Of a stretch of 64,000 nt of DNA, positions 44,690-54,153 are shown one piece after another. A model generated the notes under the pieces. That model did no database searches. It worked only from the letters and a program-made list of their open reading frames with translations, and had not been told where the DNA came from. Numbering within the stretch: the first letter of the stretch is position 1; each line of letters begins with the position of its first letter. The position numbers and the translations under genes were made by a program. Source of the DNA: JABMPJ01 sp964345005 (GTDB lineage: Bacteria; Verrucomicrobiota; Kiritimatiellia; UBA8416; JABMPJ01); NCBI GenBank assembly GCA_964345005.1, contig CAYFPQ010000010.1:1-64000 (forward strand). Direction: 5' to 3'.

Positions 44690-47600
44690 CTACTTCGTCA
44701 AGAAACATACCGCAAAACGTTGCGCCACAGGATTGCCGGCCGCCTGTTTGTTTAGATGCAACTGGCAGATGCGCCAAAGCCCTTGGCCGTCCTTTCGTTC
44801 TGCCGCCGCCATTTCTTCCCGCCATACGGAGGGAATCACCGTGCAGTCACAGTTCGTCGTCCGCAAAACCGTCTCCCACCCCTCAGCCATGAATGTTGCG
44901 GAAATCAATGGCGCCGGATACCCTTTCTCCACACTGTGCCAGAAAAAGAAATCGTCCGGCTCAAGACTCTCAACCAGTGGATGCCCCGTCTTGCATGATA
45001 CGAAGTGCATTGCACCCCGACCGCAGGGAGTGGCAACGACCTCCGTATTCGCAATTTCATAAGACCCTTCGGGCAACTCCAGAAAAATGGCACGGGCACC
45101 ACCACGAACCGCCTGCTCAATGGCTTCCCGCTGAGTTTCAAAACCGGCCATATCAGCAATCAGGATGATTTCGGCCTGATTCAGATCTGTGAGACCGCTC
45201 TGATCAACACCCAACTCTTCCAACAGCGACGAGAGATCGTTTTCGTCGTCTACTATCAAGTGGATGGGTCCTGACAACGCTTCCATTGATGCAGGAAACA
45301 CCTCAATCTGCGCTTCGCTGTAGTGCACCACCTCCCCCGTTGCGTCGTCCGTCAGCGCGAGACGAACCGTCAGAACCATGCGCTGTTCTACGGCAGGCGC
45401 ACGGAATCGCAGCTTGCCCTGAAATGCACTGCCGCAAATCGGGACAGCAGCATCGGTATGCCCGGAAAAGAGGACTTCGCCTTCAGCCGATTCAACCACG
45501 TACTTGAGCATTGGCTGCTCAGGCCCGCCCTGTGTATCGTTGCACACCCATACATCCAAGGCAGCGTCTTCGCCCGCCGTAACCTTGAAGCGTTCCGGAC
45601 GCAGATTCACCATGAGTGGCGTTAAGGCATCGCGGTAAGCAAAATAGGCATGCTTGGGCTGTCGATCCACATCCATAATGGTCTTCATCCAGCCGGCCGG
45701 CCAGGCATCGATAAAAAGGTGAATCGCTATGGTGTTCATGCGACTGTCGCGCCTGAAGGCCTCAGTTTGAAGTTTTACCACCCAGGCCTGATGCGCCTGG
45801 CTGGCCTGAACCCAGCCCTCCAGCGATTCCGCTGCTTCATACCACATGGCATGAAACCCGCCGGTCTGTGCCCTGGCAATACGGGTTGGGCTCCATGTCG
45901 CCTCGTCCTCGATCGTTTGCGGCAGCCAGTCTTCTGGATAATACTTCCGCATAACGGTAACGGGATCGAGCCCTTCCGCGCCGAATTCGCCGCACCCGTA
46001 ATGCCACCCCGGCTTGACCTTCTGCCAGTATCCCGCGTAGAGCTTGCCCAGATCCAGCCCGTGGCCGTTATACCACCCGCAATAGCAATGATTATCCGGA
46101 AGCCCGGGACCCGGCGGGTCATAGTCGCCGTCCACCGCCTTGATCACCCGATCGGGGTTATTCAGACGAACAACCTTATCGGCCGCTTCAAAAAACATCT
46201 CCAGTTCGTCGCGTTGAATATGCCGCTGCGAAAGGTTCTTCCACGGCCTTACAACCGGGCTGGGCTCATTGATGTAGCTGACCATGATGCAGGAGGGGTG
46301 ACTCCGAATCAGGCGCTCCAGCTCCCCCGCCTGTCGGACCGCCTCGCAGAACTGGTTACGCCGCAGGACCCCGAAAAGCGGCAGGTCCGTCTGCACCATC
46401 AGGCCGAGCCGGTCGCACATGTCGTAGATTTCCGACTGAACGGGGCGTTGCGTAATCCGCAGAAAATTCATATTACAGATTCGTGCCAGCAGGATGTCAT
46501 CACTGAGTTGATCTGTATCGCCCCTCATCACGCATTGCTGCAGATGCCCCATGGTATTGGCGCCGCGCAACCGGATTTCCCGCCCGTTCAGGAACATGCG
46601 CCCCAAAGGAATTGATGATTGATGATTGGAGATCGATGACTGGTCAGAGCCCTCGTCCATCGTGAACAACCGCACGCCGAACTGCCGGGAAAACGCATCG
46701 AGAACGCGCCCTTCCTTGTCCAGCACCTTTACGTGAATCTGATACAGCCACGGTGTCTCGGGCGACCACACCCTGGCGTCAGGCAGATCGAAGCCAATCC
46801 GATACTGGTTCGTAGCCGGGCCGGCATATTCGACCTCATGCTTCTGATTCTCAAACACCGTCTCGTTGAAATTCTGCCCAAACACCGACAATTCAAGCGA
46901 AATATCCTCGCGCAGCTCCCCGCCGTTGAAGACTTCAATCCAGGCTTCGCACGCCACAACGCCACCCGCCACTCGACACTCGCCACTCGACACTCGGCAC
47001 TCGGCACCTGCCACTCTACAGAACACATCACTCACATGCACACGGGCACGTGCTTCCAGCCAAACATCCTGATAGATTCCCATGGCCGGCGGNNNNNNNN
47101 NNCCACCCCAGATCCGGATCGTCATAGCCGGGTCCCGTGGCGGCATAAATCTTGTCTCCCTCATATTGCGGCCCGTCCCACGGTTGATTACTCCCCAGAA
47201 CCGCATCGTTTTCGACCTTGATCAACAGCGTGTTCGAACCGCGTTTGATCAACGGCAGAATGTCAAACTCGAACGGAGCAAAGAAGCCTTCGTGTGACCC
47301 GACATAGGCACCATTAACAAAAACGTGCGCCTTGTAATCCACACCCTTAAAGCAGATAAATAGGCTGTCGGATGCGCCCGCAACTTCATCAACTTCAAAT
47401 TCCCGGCGATAGTAGGTCACCGCGCGCCCCAACGGCGGCCCATAATGCGGAATCGTAACCGGTTGCCAGTCTCCGTTCCCCTGCACAATGCCCGCAAAGT
47501 CTTTCCGATCCGCCTCGGTTTCAATACGCCAGTCAAACTCCGTCAGCGGCATGACCGTCCGCATCGTCTCGCAATGCGGGGCATGATTCTCAAGAAACGG

Positions 47601-47825
47601 GGCAACCTGTTCGCGCCGGCGCGCCAATTCATCCTGCAGTTGCTCCGGCGAAGTGAGTTTCGGCGGCGCATCAAACGCATCCTCTGCGGCGGGCGTACCC
47701 ATTGGAAGGCAGACATCCGATATTTCCGGCGGCTGCGGCTCAATCAATAAATCGTCTCGTAGTGATTCCCGGCTGTTTGCGATTTCGGCGAAAACATCAA
47801 TGGCCTGATTGGCAGACTTGTCCAT
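44690..47825 (-). CDS. Glycoside hydrolase family 2 enzyme (contains scaffold gap)
   Basis: One gene across the N run 47093-47102; the flanking frames read TGPGYDDPDLGW before and PPAMGIYQDVWLEARARVHV after, a contiguous GH2 sugar-binding domain. The jelly roll starts with WRIETEADRKDFAG...VTIPHYGPPLGRAV, YYRREFEV and VFVNGAYVGSHEG. The barrel has acid/base E in VSYINEPSPV and nucleophile E in YGCGEFGAEGLDP. It is likely a beta-galactosidase, glucuronidase or mannosidase acting on the imported glycan; no signal peptide is seen, so it acts inside the cell. Start ATG at 47825 with TGAGGT upstream. An in-frame heptamer array (46961-47016) encodes the odd CRVSSGECRVAGG stretch. First gene of the minus-strand run. 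Confidence 0.88.
46961..47016. repeat. GCCACTC-type heptamer array, eight units, inside the GH2 gene
   Basis: Eight consecutive 7-bp units: GCCACCC, GCCACTC, GACACTC, GCCACTC, GACACTC, GGCACTC, GGCACCT, GCCACTC. Same family as the array at 42640. Because 7 is not a multiple of 3 the encoded peptide repeats every seven residues (CRVxxGE). It falls in a loop between sugar-binding and Ig-like domains. Confidence 0.85.
47093..47102. other. Scaffold gap (10 N) inside the GH2 gene
   Basis: Ten N. The two flanking reading frames do not match if the gap is taken as exactly ten bases, so the true length differs from ten. Confidence 0.95.
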
Positions 47826-47841
47826 AGATCAACCTCAAGCT

Positions 47842-47859
47842 AAATGACTATAAATGACA
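47842..47859. promoter_or_regulatory. Putative GntR-LacI operator, site 2 (before the GH2 gene)
   Basis: AAATGACTATAAATGACA lies 17 bases before the GH2 start codon at 47825. On the minus strand it contains TATAGT, a possible -10 box. The half-sequence ATGAC repeats every 10 bases. Confidence 0.65.
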
Positions 47860-47947
47860 AGAACAGACTGCATCAGAGCGATGCACACGTCAAGTAATGA
47901 ACAGGATCGCGGACTATTTCATGCTGAAATATTGGAGCCGAAAACCA

Positions 47948-47976
47948 TTGACAAAAAAGGCCACGCAACATATATA
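47948..47976 (+). promoter_or_regulatory. Near-consensus sigma-70 promoter of the regulator gene
   Basis: TTGACA (47948-47953) and TATATA (47971-47976) are 17 bases apart. Transcription should begin around 47983, inside operator site 3, so the regulator would repress its own gene. The gene's ribosome site AAGGAG follows at about 48016. Confidence 0.75.
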
Positions 47977-47979
47977 ACT

Positions 47980-47997
47980 AAATGATTGTGCATGAAT
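47980..47997. promoter_or_regulatory. Putative GntR-LacI operator, site 3 (autoregulatory)
   Basis: AAATGATTGTGCATGAAT covers the predicted transcription start of the regulator gene. It shares AAxTGAxTxTxxATGA with sites 1 and 2. Confidence 0.6.
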
Positions 47998-48025
47998 AAT
48001 AAGGAATAGTGATCTAAGGAGCAGC

Positions 48026-49081
48026 ATGGAGCAGACAAAAATACGTTCGATATTTGATCAGACCTACGAAGCGATCATGAACATTCTGGAAGACGTTCGC
48101 CGCAAGGGAGAAGTTCGACTGCCATCCGAGGCGGAAATGGGGAAAATGCTGGGCGTCAGCAACCTTACCGTACGTCGTGTCCTGGCCCAAATGGCAAAGG
48201 AACGACTCATCGACCGCCACCATGGCCGCGGAACATTTATTCGCCCTGCCGACGCCTCACGAACCATCGGTGTCGTGGTCATGAAAGACTTCGCCCGAAC
48301 CTTCGATCCGGAATTTACCGCGGCCATTCTCCGTGGAATCGGACTGGAAGCCAACAGTCGATCAGGTACGGACGTTCAATTATTGTCTGTTGACGAAACC
48401 GGCACCAATGACTTGGCCGACAAAATGGTTAATGATCTGCGCAATCTGCGAGTGGACGGCTACATTGTGACCGTACCAATTCCCCTCAGGGACTGCCTGA
48501 AGGCACAGGAGAACAATGTTCCAATCGTGCTGGTCAACATCAATTTCGAGCGGGAAGATCTTCCTGCCGTCCTGATAAACAGCGAAGAAATGGGGCGCAT
48601 GATCGGTAAGCATCTCAACGAAAAGGGATCCCGAAAAGCCGCGTTGGCCGGTGGGCCCATTGGCGGAGAGTCATTGCGTTCCTCAGCAGCCATTGTCAGA
48701 GGCATGAAGGAACATTTGGGCGAGCGGGCACCCGCCCAGCCCGATACCCATATTGAAGTCGACCTCACCGAAGCCGGCGGCCGCAAAGCGATTGATCATT
48801 TTCTCAGCTTGCCCGAGCCGCCCGACAGCATTGTTACAATCGGGGACCGCGCAACACGTGGGGCCCTGGCAACACTTAAGGAACGCGGAAATAACGGCCA
48901 TGACGATCCGGAACTGATCAGTATTCTCGATACACCGGAAATATCTCCGCTTGCAGCGATTCAAATCCCTTCCAAAGAATATGCAGGACGTGAAGCAGCC
49001 CGAATGCTGTGCCGTCGCATGGATGGCGAATCACTGGAGGAAAGGGTACGCTGGTGCAACCCTGAATGGATCCGCCAATAA
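48026..49081 (+). CDS. GntR-LacI hybrid regulator controlling the flanking glycan regulon
   Basis: A 351-residue regulator with a GntR winged helix (QTYEAIMNILEDVRRKGEVR, LPSEAEMGKMLGVSNLTVRR, HHGRGTFIRP) and a LacI-type sensor (FDPEFTAAILRGIGLEANSR, PDSIVTIGDRATRGALATL, PSKEYAGREAARML). Its effector is probably a sugar released by the regulon's hydrolases. It lies between two divergent gene runs and has an AAGGAG ribosome site. Four related 18-bp sites are found before itself, GH2, the DUF6785 gene and the DUF3604 gene. Paralogous to the regulator at 29540. Confidence 0.88.
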   Translation: MEQTKIRSIFDQTYEAIMNILEDVRRKGEVRLPSEAEMGKMLGVSNLTVRRVLAQMAKERLIDRHHGRGTFIRPADASRTIGVVVMKDFARTFDPEFTAAILRGIGLEANSRSGTDVQLLSVDETGTNDLADKMVNDLRNLRVDGYIVTVPIPLRDCLKAQENNVPIVLVNINFEREDLPAVLINSEEMGRMIGKHLNEKGSRKAALAGGPIGGESLRSSAAIVRGMKEHLGERAPAQPDTHIEVDLTEAGGRKAIDHFLSLPEPPDSIVTIGDRATRGALATLKERGNNGHDDPELISILDTPEISPLAAIQIPSKEYAGREAARMLCRRMDGESLEERVRWCNPEWIRQ

Positions 49082-49178
49082 GTCCCTGAAAGGCGCGGAG
49101 CTCATAAAACCGAACGCATACATTCGAACACGCATTCAGGCTTGACTTCACGCAAGAGCTTTATAATCCTTGGCAGTC

Positions 49179-49196
49179 AAATGACACAATATGTCA
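49179..49196. promoter_or_regulatory. Putative GntR-LacI operator, site 4 (before the DUF3604 gene)
   Basis: AAATGACACAATATGTCA shares AAATGAC and ATGxCA with site 2 (13 of 18 positions) and in this case forms an inverted repeat TGACA-N5-TGTCA. It lies 12 bases after a TATAAT box (49162-49167) and 46 bases before the preferred start at 49242. A TTGACT box is 14 bases before TATAAT, which is short for a normal promoter. Confidence 0.5.
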
Positions 49197-49241
49197 CGGC
49201 TGAACGTTAACCATTTCGGCTGCTTCAAAGGAACAGACGAT

Positions 49242-51062
49242 ATGCTCGATGTGTTTTCCAGAGCATCTATCACCCCATCAGAAGTATGGGCCGGCGATTC
49301 CGAAGAATTTATCATTCGACTTACCGTAGGCAACGATTACACCCCCGGCCCATCACGACTCATATTGGATTTCATGTGTATGCTCGGAGCGTCCTGCCCC
49401 ACTACTGAGGTTAACGAGGCCAGTGGCTACGTAGAGGTCTACGTTGACAATCCAGACGTAACCTATGTCAAGCATTGCTGGAGCCTGGAAACGCGAGAAT
49501 TCGAAACCAGGGGCGTGCCCACACCCCGAGAAGGGCAAAGACTTTTCGTTCTGGACCTTTCCGAGGGACTGAAAGCCGGTGACGTGATTGAAGTACATTG
49601 GGGCGAAACACTGGGCGGCTTCGGGCCAGGCGCAAAAGTAACCACGGTTGTCCCCCGAACAAATTTCGAAAATCGCGTCGACGTACGCTACTTTGAGAAT
49701 CAGAACAAGGGACTCCCGGATCTGGCTCGATCCTTCGAGGGATATGATCGCCCCACCCCGGATGCCGTGAAATCCCTAGCCTATCGTATCAAAGCGCGCC
49801 ATCCTCATCATTTGCGCTTGATTCGAAAACCACACAAGAGCCTCCTGGTTCCCTATGACCGGTTCTGGAACGTGGCGGATGTGGCAGAAGCCGGCGATAT
49901 CGTAAACACAGAACCGGAGATTCCTGTCCGTAACCCGGAAGGTGTTTTTGAATATCAGGACAAACACATTGCGATCACCACAAAAGGGCTCCCCCTGACC
50001 CAATCCGCCGACATGGCTGACGTACATGACGGATACAACCTGTATTGGGGAGACGTACATACCCATTCGATTCACTCGTGTGACGTGCTGGAGCGGTCGG
50101 CGATGGATATGACGCCTGCAGATCTGATGGTCTTTGCCCGTGATCGGGCCGGACTGGACTTCTTCTCCGTAACAGACCACCACCAACCCTCCCATGAGAA
50201 GGCTTACCACATTGGACGGGACCGCTGGAACGATACCCTGGAAGCCATTCGCACACATGACAAACCCGGTGAGTTCGCTGTAATCGCCGGTTCGGAATGG
50301 CGTGATGCGCGCGGCGATACGGTTCTGCTCTATAACTGGCTGCCCGAATATGACGAGATCACCAACCCCAAACTCGAAGACATACGGGATCTGTGGCGGG
50401 CCTTTGAAGGCAAGAACTTTATCAGCATTCCCCATCTCCATAATGGCGGCTGGCAATGCCCGGGCAGGCTAAGAGAGAATGAATGGTGGGTACCGCGGGA
50501 CTTGGAACGCATGGAACCGGTGCTTGAAATGTTTTCCGATCACGGCAGCTACGAACGGGAAGACGTTTTGGAAAACGGTCGCGCGCTCTGTAAACGATTC
50601 CGACCCGACCAATCTGCCATGGCCTTTCTGAAGAAAGGAATCAAATACGGGTTTGTCGGCTCCTCCGACGATCACAAAGGCCATGTGGGTGTGAATGGGC
50701 TGACGGCCGTTTTTGCCCGTTCTCTTGATAAGGATGCACTGTTCGATGCCTACCGCTCACGCCGCGTTTACTGCACCACCAACGCACGTATCCGACTTGT
50801 TTTTACAGGCAACGGAGCGTTGATGGGGTCGGTGGTCAGAAACGAAACCGAAAAGCGATTGCTGATTGACGTTGTGGGCGAAAACCGGCTTAAGAGAGTG
50901 GACCTGTTTCGGAATGGCGATCTTTACAAGCGCTATTGCCCCGAGGGCCTGGCATTTAAGCAGGAAGCCATGATTCGCGAAGACGAGCCGTCAAACTGGT
51001 ACGTCCGCGTTACGCAACTCGACAATCACATCGCCTACTCCAGCCCGATCTGGTTTGAATGA
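49242..51062 (+). CDS. DUF3604 PHP-like protein
   Basis: About 606 residues. I prefer the ATG at 49242 (AAAGGA seven bases upstream) to 49191, which lies in the operator. The N-terminal 280 residues are beta-rich; then the PHP-like metal site appears: YWGDVHTHSIHSCDVLERSA, VTDHHQPSHEK, SEWRDARGD, FSDHGSYE and GFVGSSDDHKGH. DUF3604 proteins are frequent in marine glycan loci and are presumed metal-dependent hydrolases; the reaction is not established. Intact paralogue of the broken gene at 15359. It overlaps the GH95-like gene by 4 bases (ATGA). Confidence 0.85.
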   Translation: MLDVFSRASITPSEVWAGDSEEFIIRLTVGNDYTPGPSRLILDFMCMLGASCPTTEVNEASGYVEVYVDNPDVTYVKHCWSLETREFETRGVPTPREGQRLFVLDLSEGLKAGDVIEVHWGETLGGFGPGAKVTTVVPRTNFENRVDVRYFENQNKGLPDLARSFEGYDRPTPDAVKSLAYRIKARHPHHLRLIRKPHKSLLVPYDRFWNVADVAEAGDIVNTEPEIPVRNPEGVFEYQDKHIAITTKGLPLTQSADMADVHDGYNLYWGDVHTHSIHSCDVLERSAMDMTPADLMVFARDRAGLDFFSVTDHHQPSHEKAYHIGRDRWNDTLEAIRTHDKPGEFAVIAGSEWRDARGDTVLLYNWLPEYDEITNPKLEDIRDLWRAFEGKNFISIPHLHNGGWQCPGRLRENEWWVPRDLERMEPVLEMFSDHGSYEREDVLENGRALCKRFRPDQSAMAFLKKGIKYGFVGSSDDHKGHVGVNGLTAVFARSLDKDALFDAYRSRRVYCTTNARIRLVFTGNGALMGSVVRNETEKRLLIDVVGENRLKRVDLFRNGDLYKRYCPEGLAFKQEAMIREDEPSNWYVRVTQLDNHIAYSSPIWFE

Positions 51063-53299
51063 AAAGAATATCGAATACATTTGAACAATCGTTCCCGCTT
51101 CCCCGCACCCATTGCGGCGTACCGCTTGCCAACGGCAGCATGGGGGTTCTGATATGGGGACACGACGCGCTGTGCCTGACCGTGAACCGTTCCGACTATT
51201 GGGACCATCGGCAGGGAGAACGCTATCGCGGTCCACTCTACCAAGATCTGATCAAGCTTTATGACCCCTATGACATCAGCCCCATCCATAACGCCTTCGT
51301 CCGTGAGGACTTTGAATTCAATGAAGCGCCGGACAACATATTCCGTTCCACCCGCCTCCCATGCGGCCGGTTCGAATTGAGTCTGCGAGATGGTTTAAAA
51401 CCCGAAAGAGCCGTCTTGGATTACGAATCCGGCGGGCTCACCATTATCTGCGACACAGACAACCTCGCTATCGAATGCTGCCTGGACCTGAACCGGGATG
51501 TTCTCCTGATCGCCGATCCCGATCAGCTGATCGAGCAGGTCAGATTTGTATCCGCCTGGAACTGGGTGGGAGACCGCATGCGCCGTTTTGGATTTGAGGA
51601 ACCTGAGCCAATCAACAGCGACAGCTTGTGCGGTGAGGTCCAAAGCGTCCCAACCGACCCATCGCTGGCGGCCGTATGCGGGAGGCGTGCCGATGGTTAC
51701 GCCATCAGCCTGCAGCGGGGCCGGGACAATGCAGCAGCACTGGAGCATGCCGAGGCGCTTATCCGGACAATCGATTTCGAAAAGGTAAAGAGCGAAACGT
51801 CCGAATGGTGGCGTACCTATTGGAACAGCGTTCCCACAATCAGCATCCCGGATGCCTTCCTCAACCGTTTCTACACATTCGCCCTCTACAAATTTGCCTG
51901 TGCCACGCACCCCAATGGCATCGCATGCGGTCTGCAGGGCCCCTGGGTGGAAGAATATCAACCTACGCCCTGGTACGGCGATTTCCACTTCAATGTAAAC
52001 GTGCAGCAGGTCTACACCCTGGCATTGGCCACCGGCAATTTCGATCATCTGTTGCCGCTGTTTGACATGCTGGAATCGGAACCGTTCCAATCCACCATGC
52101 GTGCCAACGCAAAACACATGTGCGACATTGACGATGGGCTGTTGATGACACATGCCGTCAATGATCGTGGCATGCAGGATGGGCATATTGTGCCGGGCGC
52201 AACGCTTGATTTTGCCTGTGGCGGGTGGATGGCTCAGCTCTACTGGCTCTACTACCTGTATACGCAGGACACCGAGTTCCTTAGAACACGCGCCTATCCC
52301 TTTATGGCCGGCATTATGCGGGTGTTCGAGGAAACACTGGAAGAACATGAAGGACGTCTGTCCCTGCCAATCGGAATTTCAGCGGAATACGGAGTGGGCT
52401 TCAACACGAAGAAGGACGGGAGATACGTCTATCAAAGCGTCGGCCGCGATCCCTCCTGGCAGTTGGCCTGCATCCATATGCTGACCGATGCCCTGCTCGA
52501 AACAAGCGACATACTCGGTACGGAACCACGGTCGATCTGGAAGGACATCAAGGCGCGTTTGCCGACGTATACCCTGATCAGCAATTCCGGCGAGGCCAAT
52601 GCAGGCATCAATGAGGCGGGCGATCAACGTATCGCCATCTGGGAGTGCCAGGATCTGGATGTCTGCCACCGCCATCACTCGCACCTGGCCTGCATCTATC
52701 CGTTCGATACGCTCCCCGACCCCACACCGGAGCAGGAAGCGATTCTGGACAACAGCATTGATCATTGGATTCTGCGCGGTATGGGACAATGGAGCGAGTG
52801 GTGCTATCCCTGGGCCGCCATCATTCAGGCACGGATGGGGTTCAAGGACGCGCCGGCCGTGCTGCTGAATATCTGGAGACAGGTTTTTATCAATGAAGGC
52901 TGGGCCACCGTCTATCTGCCGCAGTTCCCCGGCTTGTCGTCGCATCGCCGGAAGGATATGAAGAAGCCGCGGGAAACGAACGAAATCATGCAACTGGACG
53001 GCACCATGGCCGGCGCCACCGCCATTATCGAAATGCTCGTGCATCAACGCGGCGATACGGTTCATTTATTCAGAGGCATTCCCGATGCATGGGGCGATGT
53101 TTCATTTAAGAACGTTGCGCTACCCGGCGCATTTCGGATCAGTGCAGAACGGAAAGACGGCAGCCTCGTAAATGTGACGATTAAGAGCCTGAAAGGCGGT
53201 ACATTGAAACTCGGACGTGGCGATGAATCGCCAATGGTATTCGAATTTGAGGCAGGGGAAGAGAAAATGCTGACGAATTTTGAGCAGGGTGAACCATGA
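51059..53299 (+). CDS. GH95-like alpha-glycosidase (alpha-L-fucosidase/galactosidase type)
   Basis: A 746-residue cytoplasmic protein with a beta-sandwich N-terminus (LANGSMGVLIWG, NRSDYWDHRQG) and an (alpha/alpha)6 barrel (WYGDFHFNVNVQQVYTLALA; HRHHSHLACIYPF; WSEWCYPWAAIIQARM; QLDGTMAGATAIIEMLV). The HRHxSHL...YP and final D.N.G..A.I.EMLxQ patterns are those of GH95 and relatives that remove alpha-L-fucose or L-galactose by inversion. No signal peptide. Exact substrate not determined by sequence. Overlaps both neighbours by 4 bases. Confidence 0.75.
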   Translation: MKRISNTFEQSFPLPRTHCGVPLANGSMGVLIWGHDALCLTVNRSDYWDHRQGERYRGPLYQDLIKLYDPYDISPIHNAFVREDFEFNEAPDNIFRSTRLPCGRFELSLRDGLKPERAVLDYESGGLTIICDTDNLAIECCLDLNRDVLLIADPDQLIEQVRFVSAWNWVGDRMRRFGFEEPEPINSDSLCGEVQSVPTDPSLAAVCGRRADGYAISLQRGRDNAAALEHAEALIRTIDFEKVKSETSEWWRTYWNSVPTISIPDAFLNRFYTFALYKFACATHPNGIACGLQGPWVEEYQPTPWYGDFHFNVNVQQVYTLALATGNFDHLLPLFDMLESEPFQSTMRANAKHMCDIDDGLLMTHAVNDRGMQDGHIVPGATLDFACGGWMAQLYWLYYLYTQDTEFLRTRAYPFMAGIMRVFEETLEEHEGRLSLPIGISAEYGVGFNTKKDGRYVYQSVGRDPSWQLACIHMLTDALLETSDILGTEPRSIWKDIKARLPTYTLISNSGEANAGINEAGDQRIAIWECQDLDVCHRHHSHLACIYPFDTLPDPTPEQEAILDNSIDHWILRGMGQWSEWCYPWAAIIQARMGFKDAPAVLLNIWRQVFINEGWATVYLPQFPGLSSHRRKDMKKPRETNEIMQLDGTMAGATAIIEMLVHQRGDTVHLFRGIPDAWGDVSFKNVALPGAFRISAERKDGSLVNVTIKSLKGGTLKLGRGDESPMVFEFEAGEEKMLTNFEQGEP

Positions 53300-54084
53300 C
53301 CATCTCCGATATCATCAAGTACGTTGAAGATCTAAGCGGTTTTGATCTGGACGCGGAAGACGGCGTGCAGCACGGCAGCGCGGATCGGGAAATCACCGGT
53401 CTGACGTTATGCTGGACGGCAACGCCTGAAGCCATTCGTGCTGCGAGCGCGGCCGGACACGAGCTTGTTTTTGCTCATGAGAGCCTGGACTTTGCATTCC
53501 GCAACCCCGCACGGTCGCGTACCGCACCCGAAGCGTGGAAAGCCACACGTATCCGCCACGAGCTTCTGGATGAACTCGGGCTGACATTCCTCCGTGTACA
53601 CTCCCCTCTCGATCACCTCTGCATCCATGATGATTTTGCTTTGACGCTGGGCCTCGGCAAGCCGGTTGAACCTCGCGAGCACGGCAATCTGGTTCGAGTC
53701 TACGACATTGAGCCCTGCACGTTGGAAGCGCTGATTGACCGAGTCAAGGAACGCCTCGGAATGCCGACCCTTCGCGTAACAAGCGGCCACGATCCAAGCA
53801 TGACCGTCAGTCGCGTCGGCCTTCCCTGGGGCGGCACGGGTTTATTCCTCAATACCTGGTATCAACAGAGTTTGGCAGAAAAGGGCTGCGATGTATTCAT
53901 CGCAGGCGAATCCGATAACATAGGCATGCGCTTTGCCCGGGAATGCGGCATCCCCATGATTGAGACCAGCCACGAAATCAGCGAGAACCCGGGGCTGCGC
54001 CATTTCGCGGAAATGCTGTCGGAAGCCTTCCCTCAGTTGGATGTCAAGTTTTTCGAGAATCCCTGTGTATGGGAAATGAAGTAA
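53296..54084 (+). CDS. Nif3-like dinuclear metal protein (DUF34/NIF3 family)
   Basis: A 262-residue Nif3-family protein. The two conserved halves are ITGLTLCWTATPEAIRAA with ELVFAHESLDF (the HHP motif of typical members is HES here) and CDVFIAGESDNIGMRFAREC with MIETSHEISENPGLRHFAEM (usual GHYxTE is SHEISE). The first histidine pair is thus reduced, which may alter the metal site. Nif3 proteins have been described as GTP cyclohydrolase I type 2-like or metal chaperones with no settled role. Its overlap with the GH95-like gene puts it inside a sugar operon, which is unusual. Confidence 0.7.
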   Translation: MTISDIIKYVEDLSGFDLDAEDGVQHGSADREITGLTLCWTATPEAIRAASAAGHELVFAHESLDFAFRNPARSRTAPEAWKATRIRHELLDELGLTFLRVHSPLDHLCIHDDFALTLGLGKPVEPREHGNLVRVYDIEPCTLEALIDRVKERLGMPTLRVTSGHDPSMTVSRVGLPWGGTGLFLNTWYQQSLAEKGCDVFIAGESDNIGMRFARECGIPMIETSHEISENPGLRHFAEMLSEAFPQLDVKFFENPCVWEMK

Positions 54085-54153
54085 AGACGCGATCCGGGAT
54101 GCGAGGTCCCGAATAGGGATAGACAGTAAACAAAGAATGGAACAGATCGACCA

